This document shows, piece by piece, positions 12,356-21,915 of a stretch of DNA of 64,000 bases; the stretch's first letter is position 1; every line of letters starts with the position of its first letter. Made by a program: the position numbers and the translations under genes. A model generated the notes under the pieces. The model did no database searches and had not been told where the DNA came from. It saw nothing but the letters and a program-made list of their open reading frames with translations. This stretch comes from Eutypa lata (taxonomy: Eukaryota > Ascomycota > Sordariomycetes > Xylariales > Diatrypaceae), in assembly GCA_022661535.1 (NCBI GenBank), contig JAKULF010000006.1:4087001-4151000 (forward strand). The letters run 5' to 3'.

Positions 12356-14053
12356 AATTATTATAAAAATTAATAAAAATTAATTAAATTTATAAATTAA
12401 TAAAAATAAAAAAGTAATTTTTATTTAAAAATTAAAATAATTATTAATTTAATTTAATAATTTTTATTTTTAAAGTTTATTATAATATATATTTAATAAT
12501 ATAATAATTTAATTATAACGATTTAATTATAATTTATTTAAAATTAAAAAAATTTTAAAATTTTAATTATTTAATTTAATTTATTAAATTATTAAATTAT
12601 AATTTACTTTATAAATTTTTATAATATTTTAATTATAATATTAAATATTAAATTTTTAATATATAAAATATAAATTAAAAATATATTATATATTTTATAT
12701 ATAATATAAATAAATTTATAACGTAAAAATAAATAATAATAATAATTTATTAAATTTAATTTAATTATTAAAATTATATAAATATATTTATTTTATTTAA
12801 TAATTTTTATTTAATTTTTTTTAATAATTTCTTTTTAATTTAATATAATTATTATTAAGTTTTTATTAAGTTTTAATAATTATTATTAATTTAATTATTT
12901 AATTTAATTTATATTATATTTTTTTTATAAATAATTTAATAAATAAATTCATTATAAATTAATAATTATTTTATAAATATTAAATTAATTATAAAAAATA
13001 TTATAAATTTTTTTAAAAATTTATAATTTTTAAATTTATTAATATATTTAAAAAAAACGTAAAATATTATCGAAATAATTTATTTAAAAAAACATATATT
13101 ATTAAAATTTTAAAATAAATTCGAAATATTTTAATTTAAAATTATAATATTTGTTTTAATAAGTTATTTATATTATATAAAAAATATATTATAATATATT
13201 TTTAAATAATTTATTTAAAAATTTTATTATAATTTTTTAATTTCGTTTAAAAGTTTAATAATAATTAATATTAAATATAATTAATTATTTAATTTAATTT
13301 TATATAAAAAAATATTTATTAATAATTAATATAATTATATAATATTATAAATTATTATAATTAAAATAATATTATAATTAAAGTTATTTATTTAATAAAT
13401 ATATAATATTTTATTAATATTAAAATTTAAAAAATAAACTTTATAATATAAAAAAAACGTAATATATTACTTTAATTTTTAAATCGTTATAATTTTTAAT
13501 ATTAATTTTTTATTAAAATTTTAATTAATTAAAAAATAAAAATAAAAATTAAATTATAACGATTTAAATTTATTTAATAATTTTTAATTTATTAAATATA
13601 TATAATTTATATTTATTTTATAAAATAATTTATAATTATACGAAATTAAATTTATTAAATTTTAAAATTTAAATATAATTAAATTATAAATTAATAAATA
13701 TATAAAAACTTTTATAATTTTTTTAAAATTAAATTAAAATTATACGAATTTAAAATTAATAAATTATTTTATAAAAATTACTTTATAAAATCGTATTAAA
13801 ACGCTTTTTAAATTAATATATTATAATTATTTATTATATTATTAAAATTAAAATTTTATTAATCGTTACGATATAAAAAAATACGGCTTTTTATAAGCTT
13901 CGAAAACTTTTTTTTAATTTTCGAAATCGATAAAATTTTAAATAACTTTATTAAAATAATTAAAATAATTAATAATATATAATTAAAAAAAAATTTAAAA
14001 TTTATAAATTTATAAATTTATAAAATAATTTATTTAAATAATTATTTTATTTA

Positions 14054-14336
14054 TATATTATTATTATTATTATTTTAATTAAAAAAATTATAATATTTTA
14101 AGTTTTTTTTATATAATATTATTTTTAAATAATTTTTTATAAAATAATTATTTAAATAAATAATTTACGTAAATTTATTAAAATGTTTTTTAAATTAATA
14201 TATTATTATTATTATTTTAATTAAAAAAATTATAATATTTTAAATATTCTTTATATAATATTATTTTTAAATTACTTTTTATTAAATAATTAAAATAATA
14301 ATAATAATATATTAATTTAAAAAGTATTTAAATAAA
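14054..14336. repeat. Direct and inverted repeats at the right end of the island
   Basis: A stretch of about 80 bp at 14054-14138 recurs at about 14198-14280; both contain TTTTAATTAAAAAAATTATA. In addition, the sequence near 14181-14217 is found inverted near 14300-14336 (TTTAAATTAATATATTATTA against TAATAATATATTAATTTAAA). This may be the degraded end of an element with inverted termini. Confidence 0.55.
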
Positions 14337-14690
14337 AAAAATATATATTTTACGAAATTATATTTTTTATTTAAAAATAAAAACTTTTTTTAAAATTATA
14401 TAAATAAATATATATATATTTATAAATCGTATTTAATATTAAATTTAATTATATATTTTATTTATTTATATATATTTTATTTAATTTATTATTAAAAAAT
14501 AAAAAAATAATAAAGTTTTTTTTTTTTATAAAATTAATTAAACGTATATTTAATAACTTTAAAATTATTAAATAAAATTAAGCCTTTCTTCGTAAGCTTT
14601 TAAGTTTTATAAGTTTGTTTCCGTATTAGGTCTAATAGGTACGTATAGGTACGGCTTCGAGCCACAGCGAAGCTGCGGCGGTGTAGCGCA

Positions 14691-14738
14691 GCGGTGGCGC
14701 AGCCACCTTACGGAGAGAGGCCTGAGTGATGAGGTAAG
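14691..14738 (+). repeat. 48-bp dispersed GC-rich repeat, copy 1
   Basis: This 48-bp block matches 45013-45060 at 43 of 48 positions. It contains a 15-bp hairpin, GGTGGC-GCA-GCCACC, then TACGGAGAGAGGCCT. Both copies lie in the same orientation, just to the right of AT-rich DNA, so they are probably the conserved 3' end of one transposon family. Confidence 0.75.
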
Positions 14739-15103
14739 CAATATGGCTAACCGGCCTACTGACTCATGTCCTTGCTTCAATGGCACCCCTGTCTTTAGGG
14801 GGGTTTAACGCTGGAAAGCAGCGTCGTATCATAGCTTCCGTTTCGGCGCACTCCGCTGGAACACTGTTTCGAAGATATTGTATCAATTTATACAGGACCG
14901 AGTATATCTAATTTAGTCGGCCGACATCCCCGCCCCTACACCTGGTTTATAGCGTCTTTTGCCGCCGAAGAAACTTTACCAGCAATCGCCTTCTCTTTGC
15001 CCTGCATCCACCCTTCATCTTGACACACAACTGCAACACCTATAGATAATGAAGTTTCAGACTATTCAAGATTTAAATTATCAAATATACTTCTGCTCGA
15101 CTA
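14739..15103. other. Intergenic between the island and the nucleobase-type cluster
   Basis: No gene was seen. It holds a TCGGCCGA palindrome at 14917-14924, downstream of the first XanA-like gene. Confidence 0.55.
14917..14924. promoter_or_regulatory. TCGGCCGA palindrome (site 1)
   Basis: An exact 8-bp palindrome with two abutting CGG half sites in the everted form that some Zn2Cys6 factors read. It lies 180 bp beyond the 3' end of the XanA-like gene on the minus strand, so it is the least obviously promoter-like copy. Confidence 0.4.
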
Positions 15104-16408
15104 TCAACCGACGGTAGGGATCGGAACCGGTCCGACCGGCGCCGATGACGCGCCGATGTTGGCTTGATGCATGGTCCTCGGCCCATACGAATCAGGGTAG
15201 TCGACGGCGGTGTGGAAGCACTGCCAGTTAGCCCACATGACGATATCGCCCTCCTCCACCTTGGGGAGCATGATATACTCGGGCTTCAAGACGCGCTCCT
15301 GAATGGGTTTCAACCACCGCCTTATCTCGGCCACGTCGTCGATGACTCTAGGCTCCTCGTCCGGCGACGACCGCAGGAACACCCTCCGGGCGCATATACC
15401 GTGAACCATGAACGCCTTGGCCCCCGTCACCGGGTTGACCCAAACCATGGGGTAGCGCTTGACGTGCGCGGGATCCCAGTCTCCGAGATCGTCGAGGCTC
15501 TTCTCGCGACCTTCGGAAACGACGCCCAGGCCGTTCGAGTTGCCGCGGCAGTCTCCCATCCACGCGTATGGTCGCGGTGCGTACTCGACCCAGCTGTGGT
15601 CGGCGGTCTTCCGCTCCTCCGGTGTCATGAGCTCGTACGTCTGGACGTTGCTGAAGAACGCGGTTAGGCCAGGCTCGACTTCCATGGTCTGCGCGGACCC
15701 GTCATCCCAATGCACGGTCATCTTGGGCTCGGTCGGACGCTTGAAGCATCGGAGCGTCGTAAACCACGCCGGATCGCGCTCGTATAGAGGTGCGTCTATG
15801 TGCCATCGCTGAAAGCGCGTGTGGCCGGCTTCGAACTCCTCTTCTGGAAGTTCGGACGCATGCCAGTCGTGGCTCAGCGGCTTCCGGACCGTCTTGTCCT
15901 TGATGCCGTAGTGGTCAGCGCCCTGGTAGCCCTTGCCGATGAGGCGGATGTTTTCCGCCCCCGGAATAGCAAGGACGTCGCGACTCCTCTAGAAGATCAG
16001 GTCAGGTTAGTCAAATGAGTAATGAGAACAGTGAATGAATTCGCGTTTACCGCGAGAAGCCCGCCATGCTTATTAAAGCTCTTCAAATCGCCATGCGAGT
16101 GAACTTGTGGCGCATCAGGGTCGAAACGCGTGACTAGCTCCCACTGCTTGATGGGTTGCAAGTCTTTCTGGCCTTTGACAATGACTACGACGTTTTCCCA
16201 GATCGTGTCTTTCAACGCTTGAACATCGGCATCTATAAAATAAGTTAGTTCGAACGCTTACAGAATCGATCTAGGGGGGTTACATACCGGTGATAGTGTT
16301 CAGATCTAGGCCATCTACTACGGCCCCGAAATTCGTCTTCTTGCCATCCTCCTTGGGCAATGGCGAAACCCTGAAAGATGGAGATTGGAATCCAGCAAGA
16401 GAGCCCAT
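15104..16408 (-). CDS. TauD/TfdA-family 2-oxoglutarate dioxygenase, XanA-like (copy 1)
   Basis: There are three exons on the minus strand: 16408-16288, 16232-16051 and 15988-15104, with introns of 55 and 62 bp, giving 395 residues. The iron ligands are H164 and D166 (RWHIDAPLY) and H360 (CFHTAVDY). R372 (GPRTMHQ) is placed to bind 2-oxoglutarate. The layout, including the YPMVWVNPVTG block and the WANWQCFH block before the last His, is that of the fungal XanA group, which oxidises xanthine to uric acid with 2-oxoglutarate and O2. No peroxisomal tripeptide or signal peptide is visible, so it is probably cytosolic. It shares a 372-bp bidirectional promoter with the deaminase gene, with a 12-bp CCTCGGCCGAGG palindrome between them. 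The true substrate could be a different purine. Confidence 0.87.
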
Positions 16409-16636
16409 ACTGTCTGTTTTGTTGACCGTGCAAATAGTTAAGCGTCACGTAAACTGATGATGTGCGATCGCCGTGTCCCTGCCATGGCCGATAAGCAATA
16501 TTATAGCCAGGACAAATGGCCTCCTCACTAATACATACTCTATCATTGCATACATAACCTTATCCCTTATTGGATTGGAAGTGCAGGATGAATCTCGCCG
16601 ATTCAGGGGTGTGGGGTCGCCCGTATCCGGTATCCA

Positions 16637-16648
16637 CCTCGGCCGAGG
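16637..16648. promoter_or_regulatory. CCTCGGCCGAGG palindrome (site 2) in a bidirectional promoter
   Basis: A perfect 12-bp palindrome enclosing TCGGCCGA at 16639-16646. It lies between the divergent starts of the XanA-like gene (16408, minus) and the deaminase gene (16781, plus). The same 12-mer occurs at 25441-25452 in the other bidirectional promoter of the cluster. Confidence 0.65.
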
Positions 16649-16780
16649 CTTGATAAGAACCTTAGTATCAGTGATGCGATGCAGTGAGACAGTGCTATGA
16701 ATGTATGCGGGGCCCCTACATCTACTCAAGCGGAATTTCCTGCCTGGATCCTACCACACATCCGAGACAAACACGGTCCA

Positions 16781-17564
16781 ATGACAACCATGGCTATGCG
16801 ATCTCTACTCATCCTTGCGGCAGTACTCCCCCCCTTCGCCCTCACGCACCAGCACCATGGTGGTGGGATGGGCCGCCGATCGGACCAGAATCCATTAAGC
16901 GAGCCGGGACTCTCCATCAATGGGATACCGTTCAGTACCCGCGCGTACTGGATGCGGAAAGCCAATCAGGCTCTGTTCGATGTGCTCGCCGACCCTTGCC
17001 CCTTCGCCGCCTTCGGTACCGTCATCGTGAACCACACCGTCGATGGACTTGGGGAGCTGGTGTGCATAGGGGCCAACTCCAACAGCCTCACCGGAAACCC
17101 GACCCTCCATGGTAAGAATCGTCCATGTACAGAGTGGTAATCGTCAACGCTGATAAACGTCAGGTGAAATGGCCGCCATCAAGAACTGCAGCGAGATCTT
17201 CATCGATCCTACGGGCCCATACAACATGACGGCATCCGAAGCACAGGACGCCTTCTCCGAGCTGTCGCTGTACACAAACGCCGAGAGCTGTCCTATGTGT
17301 GCATCGGCTATACAATGGTCGGGCTTTTCGGAGTACATCTACGGGACGGGCATCGACACCCTCATCGAGAAAGGCTGGGGCCAGATCCGCGTGGGGTCCA
17401 TGGAAATCTTCCGTCAATCGTACGACATGGGTACCACGACTAGGCTTATAGGGGAGGTCCTGACGAATGAGACGGACCCCTATTTCTTCTGGCAGTACGA
17501 TCCGAGCTATAGCTGCCCGGAAGGCTGTCATCGCTCGGGTACTACTTGTACTAGTGACGCTTAA
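16781..17564 (+). CDS. Predicted secreted deaminase of the cytidine-deaminase fold
   Basis: Two exons, 16781-17111 and 17164-17564, with a 52-bp intron, give 243 residues. Splicing creates the zinc motif HGE (H110, E112); the other two zinc ligands are C153 and C156 in SCPMCASAI. This is the arrangement of the CMP/dCMP, cytosine and guanine deaminase superfamily. The N-terminus is a clear signal peptide (RSLLILAAVLPPFALT), which is unusual for this fold. The C-terminus has three more Cys (CPEGCHRSGTTC), which suits disulfides in a secreted protein. The residue before the first Cys is Ser where Pro is usual. The substrate is probably a base or nucleoside; which one cannot be told. It is transcribed divergently from the XanA-like gene. 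Met at 16790 is a possible alternative start. Confidence 0.82.
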
Positions 17565-17862
17565 GGCCGGTCATTGGCTAGTTATCGTTAAAGTTTGAAT
17601 AATTATGTGCCTATATGGTTTCGATTTAGGAATTATGTTAAATGTTAATAATATAATTACTTAACGTAAGAGTACTACGTAGTATTAATAGTGAGGTGCA
17701 CGCAATAAGAAGCGTCAATGTTTCGTCAACCATCTTGGTTGCCTAAGACTTTGATTCGATTTTGACCAAATATCAATCTTACGCTACGTGAGATTGTTAT
17801 GTATTTCTTGGTGTGTTCCCGGCACAATTGAAAGTCAAGTATAGGTATACTTCCATCAGTGT

Positions 17863-18951
17863 TTAAGCAGTGGCATCTACCAGTTTAGTACTGGCCATGG
17901 CGTTGATAGTCTGCTTTTCTTTCTCCCTTTCCTGCCCCTGTTGCCTCAGCTTTTCCTGCAGGGCCGTATAATGAACACCCATCGCTTTTGCGGTAAACTG
18001 CTCCCCCGTGACCAATGGGTACTTCCTTCTCGGCCCCTGTATCTGCGCATCCTTACACGGCTGATTGAAGAACGCAATGCTATACCTCTCACCCCAGTTA
18101 TCGCCGTCTTCCTCCGGAGCTTTGACACGATGGAACGTGCTCTTGAACCGATCGTCCGACCAACTCATGAGCAGATCGCCAATATTGCATATGATAGCGC
18201 CCGGCTCAAACTCCACCTTGGTCCACGCCTCGCCAGAAGCCCACTCCGTGACCACCTCCCGACCAGGGCATATCTCCAGCCCGGACTGGCCTCTGCGCTG
18301 GAAGAGCAGCGTCAGGAAGCCCCAGTCGACATGCGCACCGGCACGATGGTATACCTCGCCATCTTTCGGCGTCTCGAAGTAGTGCAGCAGGCGCAGCACG
18401 GACTGCGAGTTCGGGCGCGCGACGTCGTGCGCTTTCACGAAGTGGTCGTCGGGGAACCCGAGGCCCCGGGCGAGACACGTCATCAGCTTCTCCGACACGC
18501 CTTGCAGCCGGTGCATGAAGCGCAGGGACTTCGCCTGGAACCCGGGCAGGTGGTCGTCGCTGACCCACTTGTCCTGCATGTTCTCGCCGAACTGCAGCTG
18601 GTACGACTCCTTCTGGTCCGGCGCGCCGGTGGACGGCCGGATCTGGGACTTGAACTCGTAGCCCACGTTTTGCGGACTCCACGGCACGCTTCGCTTCGCT
18701 GCCTCCGGGAGGTGGAAGAACGCCTCGGAGGTCTGGAACATGGTGTCCACTTCGTCTTCGCTGATGCCGTGGTCCACTATGGCGAAGAACCCGACCTCCT
18801 CGGCTGCGGTGCAGAGTTGCCGGGTGATCTCGTCACTTCGCTCATCGAAGTTGGCTAAAGAGATCTATCAACTGGTCAGCATTGGCGTAAGCTACGGGTT
18901 GGTTATCACGAGTACCTTTGGGATTGGGCGATCTTCATATTTGGTAGCCAT
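17863..18951 (-). CDS. 2-oxoglutarate/Fe(II) dioxygenase, isopenicillin-N-synthase/thymine-hydroxylase type
   Basis: A short first exon (18951-18916, MATKYEDRPIPK) joins a long second exon (18864-17863) across a 51-bp intron, giving 345 residues. The iron ligands are H190 and D192 (GAHVDWG) and H257 (STFHRVKAP); R272 and S274 (RYSIAFF) bind 2-oxoglutarate. The N-terminal DIOX_N-like part (EITRQLCTAAEEVGFFAIVDHGI) is complete. The stretch GDLLMSWSDDRFKSTFHRV recalls thymine 7-hydroxylase, but the wider family includes many secondary-metabolism enzymes, so the base-oxidising role rests on the neighbours. Two TCGGCCGA sites stand about 220-240 bp upstream. A 305-codon open frame on the opposite strand (17941-18858) is a by-product of GC-rich third positions. 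Confidence 0.86.
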
Positions 18952-19603
18952 CACGGAATGATTTGGGATTTGTTTGCTATGGGATTTGAACTGAGGCCTA
19001 GCTTACTCTGGCTTAGTTCTCTATGGCTTGAGAAGACGTAGAATCGGTCAATTCAATGAATCTGTGTTGGACTTGCCTCATCCTACATGTAGTTATCAGT
19101 ACCCCAAAGCTTATTACAGAACCAAGCCGTCGTCCAATCAAGGTTCCGCCTTAAGATTGCGGGGTATCGGCCGAGATAATATCGGCCGAAGAGATTAAGG
19201 ATGATGCATGCCTTCTTGGTGATGGAGTTGCATCCGAATTAGGTGGCTTTCACTGTTTGGGGTAAGACTTGATTCATCTGCAAGAAATATGTTAGGAAAT
19301 GACGACCCTGGTCTAACCGACTATCTTCATTGGTCCATGATGGCAAGTCAAGGAACATATTCATTGCATGAATGTCTGCGAACTGCTCGGTGTCTATAGC
19401 GGAAATGACGTTTGTTATAGTCATAACTATCGTTTACCAGATTCCATCACGAGCCTCAGATAGGGGAGTCGCCCATGACCTGATTCATTTGGGTGCAGAT
19501 ATGCAAGGGCTTGTTTACTTTTAACCTGAGGCACGGTAATCTCGCAGATAACTAATTAAGAACTTGTAATGGGTCTCTATATTAAAATACAACTTAAGCC
19601 ACA
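18952..19603. other. Promoter of the dioxygenase gene and 3' flank of the NCS1 gene
   Basis: There are 650 bp without a convincing gene. It holds the paired TCGGCCGA palindromes at 19167-19189. Confidence 0.6.
19167..19189. promoter_or_regulatory. Paired TCGGCCGA palindromes (sites 3 and 4)
   Basis: ATCGGCCGA occurs at 19166-19174 and again at 19181-19189, so the two palindromes repeat with a 15-bp period. They lie 216-238 bp upstream of the dioxygenase start at 18951. Paired sites of this kind are typical of fungal pathway-specific regulators. Confidence 0.65.
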
Positions 19604-21436
19604 CTAGCCGATAACCTCCTTGGCCAACGATGCGCTGGTGCCGTCTTTCTTTGTCTCTTCGCATTTTGTCTCGTTCATCGAGTTCTGGCTCTCTGTATCC
19701 GCTTCCATGCCATCAATGGTATACCGATACCCAGGAACGACCCTTTGAATCAGCGTTGGCCGATGAGGGAAGAGCAAATTCAGGACGTAGTAGATGCAGA
19801 TCGAGGTGATAAACCCGTACAGCCAATTGAAGCTGAAGAGATTTTGAAGCCCCTGGCTGACTTGGACGTTCTTGGGAGTGACCTTGTGTGCGAGAGCCGG
19901 CAGTAGAGGAACAATGACGACGAGGGTCGTGACAAGAGCTCTCCAGTTTCCGCCCCAGCCGAAGCGGTAGATGCCGCGCGGATCGTAAAGCGCCGGGACA
20001 TCGTACTTGCGGCGCTTGACCAGCCAGTAGTCCGTGGCCAGAATTCCAGCGATGGGGGCCATGAAGATAGCGTACGCCGACATGAAGCTTAAGAACGACG
20101 TGGCTGATGCCATGATGATCCATGGGCATAGAGCCCACCCTCCAATGAAAGCAACGAAGACTGTGCCTCTACGGACGTTGAACCACTTTGGCACTAAGGT
20201 GGTGATGTCGTTGGCGAAAGAAACTGCGTTAGCGCTGATGTTGACACTGATCTGCGCAAGAAGCCAGATGGCACCGCAGAAGAAGGCGGCTGCTCGACCA
20301 CCAGAAGTGCCATGCCACTGATTGACGATATCCAGAGGGTTCCACAGCGTGGTTCCATAGATCTGCTGCGATGCACTGGCGCCTACGATTCCTAGGATGC
20401 CGACAATCACCTTGAAAAATGGAATGATGGGGAGTTGCCACCAGGGATCCCTTTTGCTCTTGCTAAACCGTGAAAAGTCGGGAATGTTGACTGCTAGGGT
20501 GCTATAACCACCTGTTACAGAAGTCTAGGTCAAGTTAGATCGGGGCACGTTGTACAGGAAAAGGAGCCTACATAGGCACCTACCAAGCTTGAAAGCCAAA
20601 GCCATGCCCTGGTAGACCCATGCACTGTGGCTGGGGCGCTGAAGAATCCATTGGAGTTACCCCCTGCCTTCACCGACAACCATATAACCATAGCCAAGGC
20701 CATAGGGAGGACGAGAACCGCTTTGATATTGAACAAGTATTGGAGTTTGTGGGTTGGAATCAGGAGAAGGGGGAATTGTATAAGCCAGTAAATTAGATAC
20801 GACGCCATACCCTGACTTGTCACACCCACAAACTCAGGCAGATGATTAGGGACATTCTGATAGCTGGGCCAAATGGCAGTGATGATCTGTAGTCTGATGA
20901 GCTTTGAGAAGCATCCTACACATGTAGATTTCACTTACCGCCGTAACACAATCGCCCCCGCCGGCACTCTGAACACCGAACCAGAACATGGCGAGAATGC
21001 CACGACTGATGACGCAAAAGTAGCTCAACCAATACCCATAACTAGCACGAGCTACAATGGGAAACGGGATGTGCAAGTCAGCGCCAATGCAGCCGTTCAG
21101 AACGGTGGGGATGGCGTTGCAAATGCCGGCGACCAGGGTGATGACAACCGCATCGGTAGCGGAGAGCCCGGTCGTCACAATCGAACTCGCGGCCTCCCAG
21201 CCAGAGACGGTGACGAGATCCGAAAACCAGTACGTCACGAAGGTCCATTGGGTCCAGGTAAGCTTCTCGAGAGGAACGGGGTCTTGGTCCGCGTTGGTCC
21301 AGACGTCTGGCGGGGCGATGCTGCTCTCTTGCTTGGGCAGCTTCCAACTGCTTGGCTGCGTGAGACGGAGGCGTACCTTCTCTCGATGATCGCCTAGCCT
21401 CGCTCTGCCGCGCTGGAGGACGTTGCTCATATCCAT
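19604..21436 (-). CDS. NCS1-family nucleobase/vitamin transporter
   Basis: Three exons, 21436-20939, 20886-20584 and 20524-19604 (introns 52 and 59 bp), give 573 residues. The N-terminal DVWTNADQDPVPLEKLTWTQ is the family signature region, followed by about twelve hydrophobic segments. NIPDFSRF after the second intron and ATDYWLVKRRKYDVPALYDP near the C-terminus are also diagnostic of the Fur/Dal/Thi branch of NCS1 carriers, proton symporters for uracil, allantoin, uridine, thiamine or nicotinamide riboside in the plasma membrane. Which substrate it carries is not readable from sequence. The neighbouring deaminase and dioxygenases favour a nucleobase. It is transcribed away from the Zn2Cys6 regulator, which starts 480 bp upstream. 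Confidence 0.88.
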
Positions 21437-21915
21437 GCTGACTGGATGGATAGATGGCTCGTCAATAATTTAATCGAAGATATTTTGGAAGCGCGTGAAA
21501 CACGGGGAGGCCGTCGGTAAATGGCGATCATGGTGACATATAAGCCCAGCCGAGCCCAGCCCGAAAGGAAGACCTCTCTTTCTCTCTTACCAAGCATCCG
21601 CATATCTGGGGAAGTCGGATAGCAGCCGCTATTGGCTATCTCGACTTATCAATCAAGACCCGACGGGTGGCTACCTCCGCGATAGCAAGGGTAACGCAAA
21701 AGCAAATCATCGTATGGCTATTGGCGGGCGAGATAAAGCTAAGCTTAGCGTTCTATTTGCTATTGCTATGATAAGCTACGTGTGCTTGATACTGTGCAGA
21801 TCATAGCAGAGGCAGGTCGACCATAGTTAAATGATCCTGACTTTCTTCCTCGGGCTGATGTCGAGGAGCTGAAGTTGTCTCCTAAAAGACCGGGATCAAA
21901 CGAACAAAAATCGAA
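21437..21915. other. Divergent promoter between NCS1 carrier and Zn2Cys6 regulator
   Basis: There are 479 bp between two divergent starts. I did not find an exact TCGGCCGA in it; the nearest copy is in the first intron of the regulator. Looser GGCCGTCGG and AGCCGAGCC strings occur. Confidence 0.5.

Larger units (their letters stand above)
10140..14600. repeat. RIP-degraded AT-rich island (relic transposon DNA)
   Basis: About 4.5 kb is almost entirely A and T. The remaining C residues sit mainly in CpG or ACT contexts, and CA and TG dinucleotides are close to absent (isolated cases near 11,521 and 11,932). That is what RIP leaves after changing CpA to TpA on both strands. There are no open frames of gene length. 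The island contains a 201-bp duplication, a three-copy 38-bp tandem repeat and an inverted-repeat zone near 14.0-14.34 kb. Which element family it came from cannot be read from what remains. Confidence 0.9.

Noticed and set aside
10140..14600. The AT-rich island as a centromere or inserted mitochondrial DNA
   Set aside because: The CA/TG depletion with CpG retained points to RIP; no mitochondrial gene fragment is recognisable, and the island is short for a centromere.
17941..18858. A 305-codon open frame on the plus strand opposite the dioxygenase gene
   Set aside because: It is antisense to a gene with all active-site residues, and its own product is Leu/Arg/Glu-rich without any domain. High GC in third positions explains it.
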